This document shows, piece after piece, positions 1-11,329 of a DNA stretch of 64,000 nucleotides (positions within the stretch are counted from its first letter, which is position 1; every line of letters starts with the position of its first letter). Under the pieces are notes generated by a model, which was given only the letters and a program-made list of their open reading frames with translations, was not told where the DNA came from and did no database searches. This DNA comes from Cardiocondyla obscurior (Eukaryota > Arthropoda > Insecta > Hymenoptera > Formicidae), in contig NW_027228800.1 of the NCBI RefSeq assembly GCF_019399895.1, positions 79,805 to 143,804 on the forward strand, read 5' to 3'. A program made the translations under genes and the position numbers.

Positions 1-2812
1 GTAATGGATCACAAACCCTTGGAATGGTTAAATTCCATATCTGATCCAACTTCACGACTTATGCGATGGAGACTCAAGTTAGCCGAGTATGAGTATCAAA
101 TAAAATATAAACCTGGTAAGAAAAACAAAAACGCTGACGCATTGTCTCGAAATCCTGTCGAATTAGAACAAAAAGTTTATCCGCTACGTGCCAAACGAGC
201 ATTATCATCTTCTAGCGAAAAGTCAATTGAGCAAGAACACAAGAAACAAAAATAACGCATCCTACTTTAAAAGAGCACGAGAAACCAGCGATTCAGGAAA
301 TCCTGCTCCTCATCAAAAACTTAGACCACATGAATTAACTCCATATGATGACAGTGACAGTAGAAAAGAACAATCTGTAAAAGATAAATTTCTAAAAGCT
401 TGGGACAGTAGCGACGACGATACAGAATCTTATTATTACGACACCGACGATGAAACTGACGATTCAAAAAACTGTCTAAAGGGAGAAAAGAGAAAACATG
501 TTAGTAGCTCATCTGATTATGCTTTACGCAGAAAACGGAAACGTAAGAAACATAAAAAAATTATTAAAAATTCAAGCTCGGGAGAAGAAAATAAAAGTTG
601 CGACAGTCCTAAAGAAAGTGCCACACCCGTGAATGCACCTTTAGGGCGTGGTCAAGATGATCACAGCGCCACATCACTTGAAGTAGAAGTTTACACCGCC
701 CCTAGCGTCGATCACAAGAAGCTCAAAAGGAAGGAAGACTATACAACGGGTGTCCCTAAAAAACGGATCAACAATAAAAATTTGAATCTCGATGAAATTA
801 CACAAATTCCTATGGAAATGGATTCCAGCGATAGTTTTCAAGTCCAAACAAATATTCAAGTACAAGCAGATGTACATGAACCACCAACTTTAAAAAGAAC
901 ATTACCAAAATCAATTGATTTTAAAAATAAAATCAAAAATGCCAGATGACATAGATAACATTAATGTAATAGAAGAAAATATTCCGCTTAATAAAAAAGA
1001 ACTAGAAGCAATGGAAATAAGTGTAGAAGAGAACATGGACTATGATATGGAGCCGCAACGATTTAATTACCGTAATATAAAAGCACCAACCGACAAAACC
1101 AGCAGCAGTTCAGAAATGGAAAAAATATTTTCGCCACCGTTTTATCAAGCTAAAACCAAACCCATAAATCTTGAAAACAAGAACGTTAGCAAAACAACAA
1201 AACCTATCCCAGATAAAATCAAAATTAAGAAACAGTCTAAGAAAAAATATTCAAATAAGAAACCTGTTAGAAAAGCTATTAAAGAAAATAAAAACCAAGA
1301 ATTACAGAAAATGTACCAGTGTTTGTTAATCTTTTGGATTCACGTGACCACATTTGGATGAAAAATAATAACATAATTTATTTCATGGACACAAGAGGAA
1401 ACCCAATAGACGAAATAGGACAAGAATTAATTAAAAGAAAAATATGTTATAAACCAAATAATTTTAAAGGCGTTCTCGGACACGTCTTAACACAACAAAA
1501 AAGTAATCGAAAGACTTTTGGCATCATAGTGAAAGATGAATTAAACAACGACATTAAAGAAAGAGATATAAATAACGGATTTAAAGAATTGAGAAGTATA
1601 ATGCTAGCGCAAAATGTTCTTTACGCAGCAATATCTCAAAGCCAAAGCAGCTTAAATATCCCATGGTTTAAAATTCGTAACATTATAAGATTAACATTTT
1701 TAAATACAGAAATTCAAATTACGGTATATAAAGGACAAATATGTGTACCAGAAATCAAAGATAGATTACGAATTATACGAGAATCACATGAATCAAGCGT
1801 TGGAGGACACAAGGGAATTGCAAAAACAGTCTCACGTATTCGTCATAAATATTATTGGGATAATATGAAGACACAAGTAGAGAACTTTATTCAATCATGT
1901 AACAGCTGCCAGAAAAAGAAATTGGTGCGGGTAAAGAATAAGCAGCCTATGGTAATTACCGACACACCAATGAACGCTTTTGATAAAGTAGCTATGGATA
2001 TAGTAGGACCATTACCCATAACTGATAATGGAAATGAATTTATTCTAACAATTCAAGATCAATTAACAAAATATTCTCTTGCTGTACCACTCATCTTAAC
2101 AAACTCAGAAGAAATTGCAAAGGCATTTACTCGAAGATTTATCTGCCAATTTGGAAGCCCTAAAGCTATTTTGACGGATCAAGGATCAAATTTCACTAGC
2201 TCCATGATGAAACAATTTGCAAAATATTTCAGGATTAAACAATATTGTACAACAGCCTTTCACCCTCAATCAAATGGCTCGTTGGAACGAAGTCATCATG
2301 TCTTAGTAGAATATTTAAAACATTATATTGCTAATGAAAAAGATTGGGATAACTGGCTTGAACATGCAATGTTTTCTTACAATACAAGTGTGCATGAAGG
2401 AACTAAATTTACTCCTTATGAATTAGTGTACGGCAGGAATGCACGACTACCATCTGAATTTAAAACAGATGACACACTAGAAACATATAATGATTACATA
2501 GCTGAATTAATTGACAAACTAAGTGACTTGAGACAGCTTGCAATACAAAATCTAGGAAACGCAAAAACACGATACAAACATTACTATGATAAAAGAATAA
2601 AGAAAAAGAAAATACAAAATTATCAAGTAGGAAATTTTGTATATTTATTAAGAGGAAAAAAGAGAGGTAAATTTGATGATGAATATCAAGGACCATTTGA
2701 AGTTATAGAAATACTACCAAACAATAATATTAAAATATTAACTAAACGAAATCAAACCAAGACAGTACATATGGACAGAATTAAACTAGCTCGCATTACA
2801 GGTCTGGGATGA
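1..2812 (+). pseudogene. pol of E1-A (RNase H end, linker, macrodomain-like region, integrase), frameshifted
   Basis: This is the 3' 60 percent of a Ty3/Gypsy pol. In order it reads: the end of RNase H (to the DALSRNP motif near 160), a Ser/Asp/Lys-rich linker (about 180-1290), a macrodomain-like stretch (about 1310-1730), the integrase HHCC finger (about 1785-1915), the DDE core and a basic C-terminus. Compared with copy B it lacks 1 nt near 250, 1 nt near 270, 2 nt near 935 and 1 nt near 1290, all in A-rich runs. The reading is therefore split into segments ending near 255, 949, 1361 and 2812. Integrase itself is open (about 1319-2812). Either the copy is decaying or homopolymer sequencing errors remain; the sequence alone cannot decide. 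Confidence 0.9.
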
Positions 2813-4638
2813 CGCAGGAAAGATACATGATAACGACTCTCAAGGATAACCCTGGAGTGTTCTACGAATCCATCGGCGACTTGCGTACCTACGAAACTTC
2901 TTGGAAAATGATCACATACATTGATCTAAACGGAATCGCTGATGCAGCTATAGGACTCCAGAGAGAATTAAAAATGGTTATTTGGCAATGTAATAACATT
3001 TCAAAAATATGCCAATCCCAGAAATCATTGCTGCTAGCCGAAGCAAAACTAGATAAAGTAAGACAATATCAAAATCGCATAGGCGAACTGTTAAAGAAAT
3101 CAAGATCGCGAAGAGCTCCGTTAGAATTTATTGGAGAAATTAGTAAAATATTATTTGGCACAATGACGTTGGAAGATGCCAATCATATAAATGAAGCATT
3201 GAAACATATAGAAAGTAAAACTGATGATCTTGCTGCCCTATTCATAAACCAAACGATAGCAATCAAGACGAGGTTCGGAGAATTACAGAACGTGACTTCG
3301 AAAATTAAACAACAAATGATTGCGATGAACCGCCGCATAAGTGAAAGAATATTAAATCTTACAAATGAATATGCAAAAATTGAAATTAATGAATATTTTC
3401 ATCAAGCAGTTGTAAATATTAATGACGCAATTTTAGAACATGAATTAAATATAAATACTCTTATTGATGGAATACTTTTTGGAAAACAAGGATTAATACA
3501 TCCTCGAATAATACCTCCACAACAATTAATACAAAATTCTAAGGCAATCAGGGAACGAGTTCCACACGAAGAATTTCCCGTAGCAATAAATGAAGAAGGA
3601 ATGGATCGATTAATTAAAATATCAAATTTACAAATTGCATATATTAAAAACCGATTAATCTACGCATTACATATACCATTAATAAGCCCAGGGAAATATA
3701 AATTATATAAAGCCGTACCATTACCGGCAAAACAAAATCTGGATGGAGACAAATATGCTACAATAAAACCGAATACAGAATATATTGCAATAAACGAAGA
3801 CTCTGATAGCTACTATGAGTTAGAAAAAGAAGACTTGGAAAAATGTTCAACCACGAGTTCTACTTTAATATGCCCCGCTACATCTCCTTTAAGAAAGATA
3901 AGACAGACGCCCAGCTGCAACATCAACTTGATGCTTAATAGAAAATTAATATTAAATCAATGTAACATAATATTGCAGGAATTACAAGAGACATACTGGA
4001 AAGTTCTTGATACTCCAGGAAATTGGATTTTTAGTGCCAAGGGAGAAGAAGAAATACGAATTGAATGCGCCGGTTTTAGAGACCATGCAATTATTGAAAA
4101 CTGTGGAACAATAACAATACAACCAGGTTGCAAAATTAAAGCAAAAACCGCCACGATGAGTCACCCGTCTACTCAAGCAACTAAATTTCTACATCATTAC
4201 ACACCATCTAGCAACCTCAGCATTCTGCAATTGTATGAACCAACGCGTGAAAAATTTAATATTAATTTAACGGAAACTACAGATGAAATATGGGTGTCAG
4301 ATCATAGCAATATAGAAGCAACGCTTAATGATATTATTCAAAAAGCTCAACAACTTAGAGAAAGAAAAATTCAAGAATGGAAAACTACTGCCTACAGCAC
4401 CGTCGCCTGCAGCATTGGAGTACTAGGAATCATAATCTTTATCTTCTCCTTGACCTGTCGGACCCCATGTGTGGGCAAGACCCTGAACCGTCTTTTCCTA
4501 GAATTTTGCCGCAGGGGAAGAACTGAAAGACCGACACCACACCCCGCAGCTAGCTATATAAACCTAAACCCTGAGATCCCCCAGGAACAGTCGAACCAAA
4601 AGAGTGCTGAAGCCACGACGGTCGAATCAAAGTTATAA
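2809..4638 (+). CDS. env: Env of E1-A, baculovirus-F/errantivirus-type fusion protein (intact)
   Basis: 609 aa. Its ATG overlaps the pol stop by 4 nt (ATGA). Visible features are a furin-type site RSRR at residues 99-102, a fusion-peptide-like Ala/Gly/Phe-rich segment directly after it, coiled heptads at about 120-190, scattered Cys in the distal part, one membrane segment at about 533-553 and a cytoplasmic tail of about 55 residues with Pro/Glu. This order (furin site, fusion peptide, coil, C-terminal anchor) is that of the baculovirus F/insect errantivirus Env family, a virion membrane-fusion protein. The N-terminus has no signal peptide. One may be supplied by a 5' leader exon (see 12791-12834 in copy B). 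This copy is open throughout; copy B has a frameshift. Confidence 0.88.
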   Translation: MTQERYMITTLKDNPGVFYESIGDLRTYETSWKMITYIDLNGIADAAIGLQRELKMVIWQCNNISKICQSQKSLLLAEAKLDKVRQYQNRIGELLKKSRSRRAPLEFIGEISKILFGTMTLEDANHINEALKHIESKTDDLAALFINQTIAIKTRFGELQNVTSKIKQQMIAMNRRISERILNLTNEYAKIEINEYFHQAVVNINDAILEHELNINTLIDGILFGKQGLIHPRIIPPQQLIQNSKAIRERVPHEEFPVAINEEGMDRLIKISNLQIAYIKNRLIYALHIPLISPGKYKLYKAVPLPAKQNLDGDKYATIKPNTEYIAINEDSDSYYELEKEDLEKCSTTSSTLICPATSPLRKIRQTPSCNINLMLNRKLILNQCNIILQELQETYWKVLDTPGNWIFSAKGEEEIRIECAGFRDHAIIENCGTITIQPGCKIKAKTATMSHPSTQATKFLHHYTPSSNLSILQLYEPTREKFNINLTETTDEIWVSDHSNIEATLNDIIQKAQQLRERKIQEWKTTAYSTVACSIGVLGIIIFIFSLTCRTPCVGKTLNRLFLEFCRRGRTERPTPHPAASYINLNPEIPQEQSNQKSAEATTVESKL

Positions 4639-4751
4639 ATAAAAAAAAAATATATATATTTTATTTTACCGGAAGCAGTAAGTGACTGAAGCAAATAAGA
4701 TTTAAAATTAAGACTAATCCTTTGGTTCCGTCACTTTTAGGAAATTTTTAT

Positions 4752-5651
4752 ATGAATCGCCAAGAAGCGAGCCGACACTGGAGAAGAATAACGGATAGGA
4801 TCCGAAGAAGTATCCGACCCAGGAATCAACCCATTATGTCATCGCATCAAGAATCAGACGTCGGGCCAACGGACCCGTACGTATTTCATTCACCGGCCAG
4901 ACAGCCTGACGCCCCAAGTGCTTATCAGTACGAAGAACCGGTAGTGCAACGATCCCGGACACCAGAGCTCATTCGAGAAATACTCGATGAGATAAGGAGG
5001 CTTCCGGATACGGAACAGGAAGACAATGTGAGCACGCAGACAAACTATGACAACGAGGGATACATCGCGATGCGCCCTGTTGGGATAGCGTCCCCGGTGC
5101 GACCGAGGGAACCATCCCCGGAACCATCGATTGCTACGCAGACAACGCGGGCACCGGACTCCCCTCGGGACGATTACATAAACGACAGGCCAACCTATAT
5201 GGAGCATGTGAGGGACCGGGATCACACCACAAGAGTTCCTCAGGGATCCCCGCCACTGCCACAGCCGACGCACGTGCAGGTACCCCCGTATTATAGAGAT
5301 TATTTACATTTTAACGCGATGCCGGCATACAATTTAGTCTGTCATTCGGCTTGGTATATACAAGTCGAAAATTATATGGTGATGTGCCCGCAGTGCGCTA
5401 CTGCAGAGCATATATTTTGCGCTCCTGACAGACCAAACACAACTTTCCGACAATTTCATGCAATCTCACGAAATTTACAACATACTACTATGCACTGTGG
5501 TAGATGCTACCGATTGATTATTCAAACGCGACGAGCGATCGATTGTTACACTTGTCGTACTTATGTAATTCAACATTATTACGGAATCGAACGAATGATT
5601 TATCATTTGATTTGCGACTTAATCATTTCACAACAAAATGTTCCAACTTAA
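4752..5651 (+). CDS. Accessory three-CxxC protein of E1-A, downstream of env
   Basis: 300 aa from ATG 4752. The frame is open a little upstream but has no earlier ATG, and a splice-acceptor-like TTTTAG ends at 4740, so it is probably translated from a spliced mRNA. The N-terminal two thirds are Pro/Arg/Asp-rich and look disordered. The C-terminal third has CPQC, CGRC and CYTC separated by 33 and 12 residues, plus further Cys and His. The E2 LTR proteins have the same architecture (x29, x12), so I place them in one family of probable zinc-binding proteins. I do not recognise the family or know the function; an RNA- or DNA-binding regulator is a guess. It is conserved intact in both E1 copies. 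Confidence 0.7.
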   Translation: MNRQEASRHWRRITDRIRRSIRPRNQPIMSSHQESDVGPTDPYVFHSPARQPDAPSAYQYEEPVVQRSRTPELIREILDEIRRLPDTEQEDNVSTQTNYDNEGYIAMRPVGIASPVRPREPSPEPSIATQTTRAPDSPRDDYINDRPTYMEHVRDRDHTTRVPQGSPPLPQPTHVQVPPYYRDYLHFNAMPAYNLVCHSAWYIQVENYMVMCPQCATAEHIFCAPDRPNTTFRQFHAISRNLQHTTMHCGRCYRLIIQTRRAIDCYTCRTYVIQHYYGIERMIYHLICDLIISQQNVPT

Positions 5652-6598
5652 AATACAATTACAAACGTATGAGAATTATAAAACCTATTAATCCTTAATT
5701 ATAAGTATATGCTATTAATCCTAAAAAAAAAAAAGAAAAATATATAACACCATATAATATAAAAAAAAAAAACCTATCTTTATATAACAATATTACAAAT
5801 GGTCAATTAACTGGCCAAGGCTTATTATATTAATTAAACACGCTTATATTATAAAAACAAATGTATTTTATAGTATTATATATACATTATCACTAATATA
5901 ACATTAAAAAGTTGTTATAGTTGTAGTAGTAGTAGCAGCGTATGCGTTCATCTTGGTGATGGGATATACTAAAATAGATAGAAATATATATATATTATAA
6001 AGTAAATAAAAATAACATTTATATAACTGCTATACATTTATAACATACCTTATTAATCAACCAAGCTATTCCACTAATAAACCTACAATAAAACAAAAAA
6101 AAAGCATTAATAAATACAATAACTCCTAACCTTAATCCAAGCTTAATAGAATTTAAATACTATATACTTATCTAATACTGGTGATGGAAAAATGAAATTG
6201 TTCCACAAAGAGCCACCTCCAAAATGTTCAACCTAGAATAGAAAATATCATAATTAAGAATACATTAAATTTATATACTTTAAATACATACATATAGAAC
6301 ATACATACCTAGTAATTTGGTATAAGGGGAACATTGTACGCTTTATTAAATACCCTGAAACATATAAAGTAGTTAGACTTTGTAAAATACAATTAAAACT
6401 TTGCTATAATAAATCATTATTACATACCATTGAAAATCAGCTATACTAACTCCATAATAATATAATCCTTTATTCAACTCTGCGATCGACTGATCCTACT
6501 GCTATCCTGAAACATATATAAATAATTAAACAAAATACTTTAACAAATATATACAAAAACATAACCTTACTTAAAGTTCGGAGGCCGAACTTCCCCAT
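5652..6598 (+). other. E1-A noncoding 3' region between accessory ORF and polypurine tract
   Basis: AT-rich, with no credible ORF. It contains several A-runs, a short TAG-triplet run near 5925-5940 and scattered donor- or acceptor-like dinucleotides. It is co-linear with 21702-22637 in copy B with a few indels. I see no defined regulatory element. Confidence 0.6.
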
Positions 6599-6833
6599 GA
6601 AGGGAGATGTCACATCCTGCGACGACTAGGAGACGTTTTATTAACACGGGTAAAAACTTCACCACCGGCGAAAATTTTTCAAAAATCATATTATTAAAAA
6701 TAATTCTACTACACCAACTACACCGGCATTCATAAATTTCACCACTTGTAGTACAGTCACTCGACAAATCTTTAAAGAGACACAAGCGACATCTACAATA
6801 AGTCCGTTTTAAGTCAAGTCCAGAGCCAACCAA
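6567..6833 (-). CDS. Small antisense Cys-rich ORF at the E1 LTR start (unproven)
   Basis: 88 aa on the opposite strand, crossing the polypurine tract and the first 226 bp of the LTR. It contains CRCRLC and CRCSWC clusters 19 residues apart (after the last Cys of the first), a zinc-ribbon-like layout. The frame stays open in copy B and in the older, diverged solo LTR near 47103-47336. That hints at coding constraint, but chance is possible in so short an ORF. No promoter or function can be assigned. Confidence 0.3.
   Translation of the reverse strand: MVGSGLDLKRTYCRCRLCLFKDLSSDCTTSGEIYECRCSWCSRIIFNNMIFEKFSPVVKFLPVLIKRLLVVAGCDISLHGEVRPPNFK
6599..6607 (+). promoter_or_regulatory. E1-A polypurine tract
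   Basis: GAAGGGAGA lies immediately 5' of the LTR start TGTCACATCC and is repeated at the same place in copy B. This is the expected plus-strand primer of an LTR retroelement. Confidence 0.85.
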
Positions 6834-7818
6834 TCATAACCTGACCCATTAAATTTACTCTAACTACACTCAATTACACATGTAGACCCAAGAAACCGAC
6901 ATTTTGTGACAACTCCTACTAACAAATCTTATGAACAATTATTAACTATTGAAAATAAAACTTATAACAATGATATATAAATAAAAAATATATAGAAACA
7001 TGTTCTTCTGTCTTACGGTAACAACATACGTAAAAATAACAGTTTCATAATAAGACATTTTTAATATCAATTGTTATAATTAAAATTATATATAAAATAT
7101 AAAAACTGTGATGGCTATCAATCTTGTTGTTAAAAATACAAAAACTTTTGTATATACCATTTTTTCGGTATCTGTAATAGTTTCCGAGATATAAAAATTT
7201 CCTGAATTTGAATCTCTCAGTTCAACTTTTCTCTTATGAAACTAAGGAACCACAAATCAAATCGTATAAAAATAAAATAAAATATAAAAAACAATATAAC
7301 TGATAGAAAAAATTATATAGCTGTATTCGTCTCTCTCTATAGAAACAGAATATATGAAAATAATCACACCATTATTAAATAATAATATATATATAACTTA
7401 TAATATATAACTTTTGATAATAAACCATAAACAATATTAATTATAATTTTTTTTGAAAAGCCTATAAGACCTATAATAACTTTTATTATAACATTTTCTA
7501 TATAAAATCAAAAACCTAATTTATAAAAAGAATTAAAGGAAAAGTCACCCGTTATAAGGCAAAAGTCCCAGTAAGTGCCAATGTACATACATATATATCT
7601 GCGTCTAACGGTAATTACCGGGACCACAAGTTTAACCCTTAATATTTTTAAAAATAATAATCATAAAAATATGCTGATTAATTTAAATTAAACCTTGAAC
7701 CTTTTCCTTTAAAACCATACCCTAATAATAATTTTTACTCACCTTGCATACCTAATTAATTTAAATAATACCCGGAGTCAATCGGTCCTCGAACCATATA
7801 TATAAATGTACGTACAAA

Positions 7819-7949
7819 GACTTAGCCGCGAGAATGGTAAAGGCATAGGACTTAGCCGCGCGTACTCTTGTCTTTTCATCTATAAAAATTACTAAGTATG
7901 AATTTCGAGACGGACTTAGCCGCGAAAATGAACGATGGACTTAGCCGCG
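7819..7949 (+). repeat. Cluster of GGACTTAGCCGCG motifs in E1-A LTR (4 copies)
   Basis: Near-identical 12-13-mers lie at 7819, 7848, 7912 and 7937. They are GC-rich islands in very AT-rich U3. Copy B has five (23862, 23891, 23955, 23980, 24006) and the solo LTR four clear ones. The array resembles a multi-site protein-binding element such as an enhancer or insulator, but no factor is known to me. Confidence 0.75.
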
Positions 7950-8489
7950 TGAGCTCTCTTATAGAACTTAGACTCTCGATCAACCAACATAAAATTAAAA
8001 ATTTAATAATTTTTACTTTTTGTTATATACGTTCTAAAGAGCCTTAAATAACTAATAACAAACCCTTATAAACCATTTCTTAATCTGCCTTAGTTTTGGA
8101 CTTATAAATTTTTAAAGTTACCCACTCATGTTCTCCTGATACATCAGCCGCGTAAAATCCTTAATAATTATTAAACCATTAAAGATCAAGCCATATCCTC
8201 TTAGATGTGAAGAGCCCTATGATTTTCCATCTAAAAAACCCATATAGACTTATACCTTTGTGGGCATTAATAGTATATTGTTATAAATAAATTAAATTTA
8301 ATAACCATTAACACGCAAATTTTATAACGCTAAATCATACTTCCCTATGAATTATTAACGTATACTAAATATCTTTTCTTAATTTTTATTAGTTTAGCAG
8401 CTACGAATTTTTAAACTTTTACTCTTACCCATACATACATACATTTCAACACACGTACAGAGAGAACTCCCTTTATTTGCAACATTTCA

Positions 8490-9330
8490 AGAACTTATAA
8501 TTATATTTGTATTAAGAGTAAATAAATATTCAAATTAACTTTTATAAAAGTTATTCTTTATTAATTAATTATTAAATTTGTTATAAACAAATTAAACAAG
8601 TACATTATTTTCAAATTCTGTTCCGTACATCCTTCGGCATTTGCAAAATTACCCCAAATCCATATATTATACTTTCTTCTACTCCTCATAGATTCCGAGA
8701 TATAGGAATTTTACAAACTCCGATAATTTGAAGAACTGGAATACCTTTTTGCTGAAAAACAAGAGATACAAAAGTTAATAAAAGACCTTTTAAATTATAA
8801 AATATTAATAAACTATTAATTTATTTATAAAGTAATTGAATAAAGGAATAAAAATGGTTCTATAAATAAACTTTCTTAATTAGTTAATTATCCAAATTGT
8901 TATAAACAAATAAAACACTATCCAATTATTCAAAATTCTGTTACGTGTATTTTGTCACATTTGAGCTCCCATTTAAAAAACTATTAAACATTTTCTTTCT
9001 AACTCTTTTAGTTCTCGAGTTATGACCACTGTTCAAAATCAGAGACCGACACAAATGACACAAAATAGTAACACCAACATTTTCTAAACTAATGCTCCTA
9101 ATAACCAACTACGAACGGAACAAAGACTCATCGCTATAACGCACAACTGAGTAATTAAAAATCTTATATTAATAAACAAATTAATAAATTGTTATAAACA
9201 ATTTCAAGTTAACAATTGACCTTCTTTAAATTTTATAATAGAAGTTAAAGACTATAATGAATCATTAATCCCTGCAAAATAACTTTTCTTAATTCCTATT
9301 AATTTAGCTTTTATGAATTTTTAAACTTTT
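8490..9330 (+). repeat. Degenerate tandem repeats of about 300 bp in E1-A U3
   Basis: The palindromic word TTGTTATAAACAA recurs at 8579, 8897 and 9189 (spacing 318 and 292). The first two are followed by related text (AAATTCTGTTCCGTACAT, AAAATTCTGTTACGTGTA) and then a box like TTCCGAGATATAGG or TTCTCGAGTTATGA. An additional TTGTTATAAACAA occurs in copy B at 23110. The U3 appears to have grown by duplication of a module of about 300 bp. Confidence 0.6.
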
Positions 9331-10146
9331 ATTCTATATATATATAGATATACTAAAGCATGTAATTCTTACCATCCTATTATTAGTTGATAAATAGCAA
9401 CTCTGGTCTTATCTCTGCTATCCTGTAATAGAAACAATAACAGTAGAGAACAATTAACAAACTTAACAACTTCTAACAATTATAATAATTATTATTATTA
9501 TATAAAATCTATATTATATATAAAAAATAAGAAATGCTTTAGTTAAACACTTGGAAAATATGTATAATGTAAAGAAACAACTCTTTTATATATAAAATAA
9601 AATATATAAATATCCTTTAGTTAATTAATGATTAAAATAGAAGAATTGTTTCTATCTAAACCAAGTATTAAAACCTAGTGCGGTAGAAAGTAGATTTTAA
9701 CCAGCACTCTCACTGCCTTCAATACAGAAATAGACTCAAGGATATATCCTTGAGTCCCATAAATAAAATAGCTTTTACATTCAATAATTTAAACTATAAA
9801 ATATATATATATATAATATTATGTTAACACAAGGAAAAAATGGAGAGATCTAAGACTGAATTTATTAATACTTTAAACATACTCTAAGACATTTCTTAGA
9901 CAATTTATGTAAAGTATGTTTAAAGGCCATCAGATAAAATAATAGAAAAACAGAGCTTACTTGTGAGTCATAGTTCTGAGTCATGACAAAACACTTTCTC
10001 GAACCAAGGCCAGCCTTTCAAGCCAATAGCGAAATTCGTTACCATATAAGGAACCAAGGTTGAACCTACGTGGACCAATCTGAAACTCTGTAACCAAATA
10101 AGGATTGTCAAGGTCAGAACTACTCCTTTCCATTGTTCTAAAATAG

Positions 10147-10154
10147 TATATAAG
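10147..10154 (+). promoter_or_regulatory. TATA box of E1-A LTR
   Basis: TATATAAG is conserved at 12164 and 26219 in the other LTRs. An insect-initiator-like TTCAGTT lies about 50 nt downstream, farther than usual, so the exact start site is uncertain. Confidence 0.55.
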
Positions 10155-10361
10155 CAGTTCAGAAAACCATAAGCCAGCTTTTATCGCGCCCACTACTTCA
10201 GTTACTTCTACTATTATTCAACCCCTTTTACTTTTAACTTTCTCGCGCTACAATTTTATCGCTGTCAAGATATAAATAAAAATACGCATATTACAAATTC
10301 GTTAAACTATAATACCAACTTTACTAATTATATTGAAATATTGTAAAAATTTGTGTTCAAC

Positions 10362-10367
10362 AATAAA
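10362..10367 (+). terminator. Poly(A) signal of E1-A LTR
   Basis: AATAAA lies about 165 bp before the LTR end and about 210 bp after the TATA box. It is conserved at 12378 and 26433. Confidence 0.6.
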
Positions 10368-10531
10368 TCTACTCTGGGAACAAATTATCAACTCTTCAAC
10401 AGTGAATCATTAAGTGACCTTTATCTTGGAGTTTTAGCCTCCTTAACCGCAGAAGAACCCTTTAATTATTATTATTCATCATTATGTATCGAACCAGGTC
10501 TCGAGACCACTTCGGACTTCAGGATGTCACA

Positions 10532-11029
10532 TGTAAGTGATAGAATTCTTGCGGCAACGGTGGGATACACTACAAAAATGGTCATCCCGTGGAGTACTTT
10601 AAAAATCCATAAAGAATTGAGTGATGGGTCATTTAACGCTGAAAAGAAAATAAAAATCAAAGCACGTTAATAATTTTTCTGAGTTGATGACATATACCGA
10701 CACGACAATCGGCTCTCTTCGATTATGTCATTATGTCGAGACATTCTGTATTGTCGTACTCTTGTCCTCCGCTTAATCGAAGGTATGTTTAATGATCAAT
10801 TTCCTTCTAGAAACTAAATATCCCGAAAAACAGATCACGAAGAATAAATCTTTCGTCTAAACATTTAAAAACGAAAAAGATTTTGCACGAATAATATAAC
10901 GTTCAAAGACGAAACATTTTCGTAAATTCTTCTCGGTAGAAGGTGACAGGTTCACGACCACTGAATGCCGTTTTTATGCAAGTGTTTGTATAATATCGCG
11001 TCTTATCGTCATCACTCATTTATTAACGA
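10532..11029 (+). other. Leader of a diverged E1-family element, cut by the gap
   Basis: The first 110 bp match the E1-B leader, including a primer-site-like TTGCGGCAACGGTGGGAT. After about 10625 it no longer resembles E1-B. It contains short inverted words around 10690-10760 and no credible ORF. It shows that the LTR at 6608-10531 also served as the 5' LTR of a second, different subfamily element, probably through LTR-LTR recombination. Confidence 0.6.
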
Positions 11030-11329
11030 NNNNNNNNNNNNNNNNNNNNNNNNNNNNNNNNNNNNNNNNNNNNNNNNNNNNNNNNNNNNNNNNNNNNNNN
11101 NNNNNNNNNNNNNNNNNNNNNNNNNNNNNNNNNNNNNNNNNNNNNNNNNNNNNNNNNNNNNNNNNNNNNNNNNNNNNNNNNNNNNNNNNNNNNNNNNNNN
11201 NNNNNNNNNNNNNNNNNNNNNNNNNNNNNNNNNNNNNNNNNNNNNNNNNNNNNNNNNNNNNNNNNNNNNNNNNNNNNNNNNNNNNNNNNNNNNNNNNNNN
11301 NNNNNNNNNNNNNNNNNNNNNNNNNNNNN
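11030..11329. other. Assembly gap (300 N)
   Basis: Exactly 300 N. About 2.7 kb of the E1-B 5' LTR should lie here if that LTR is full length, so the true gap is probably larger than drawn. Confidence 0.95.

Larger units (their letters stand above)
1..10531 (+). mobile_element. E1 copy A: env-bearing Ty3/Gypsy element, 5' part outside window
   Basis: The window opens inside the RNase H part of pol. It continues through integrase, env, an accessory zinc-motif ORF, a noncoding stretch, a polypurine tract and a full 3.9-kb LTR. The internal part is almost identical to E1 copy B (12549-22646). The offset between the two changes only by small indels, mostly in A-runs, which means recent copying. 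Pol is broken by four frameshifts while env and the accessory ORF are open. The LTR at its right end is followed by a primer-site-like leader rather than flanking DNA, so a second element once shared this LTR. Confidence 0.93.
6608..10531 (+). repeat. E1-A 3' LTR (3924 bp)
   Basis: Begins TGTCACATCC directly after the polypurine tract and ends GATGTCACA. The boundaries are proved by the solo copy at 47111-49932, which is flanked by a 4-bp duplication. A TATATAAG box at 10147 and an AATAAA at 10362 place U3 at about 3.5 kb, R at about 0.2 kb and U5 at about 0.15 kb. It is unusually long for an animal LTR. It is AT-rich and holds a GGACTTAGCCGCG motif cluster, degenerate repeats of about 300 bp and a small antisense Cys-rich ORF. 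Confidence 0.92.

Noticed and set aside
4890..5273. 127-aa minus-strand ORF opposite the accessory gene (also 20940-21323)
   Set aside because: Shadow of the GC-rich sense gene in both copies; Trp/Arg/Gly-rich with no motif.
9981..10193. 70-74-aa antisense ORF near the LTR end, repeated at 11985, 26040 and 50788
   Set aside because: The frame changes between copies through indels (two different translations), so it is not under coding constraint; it also overlaps the TATA region.
10353..10670. 105-aa ORF spanning the LTR end and leader (also 12369-12689)
   Set aside because: No ATG in context at the LTR part, crosses U5 and primer site, and the distal parts differ between copies.
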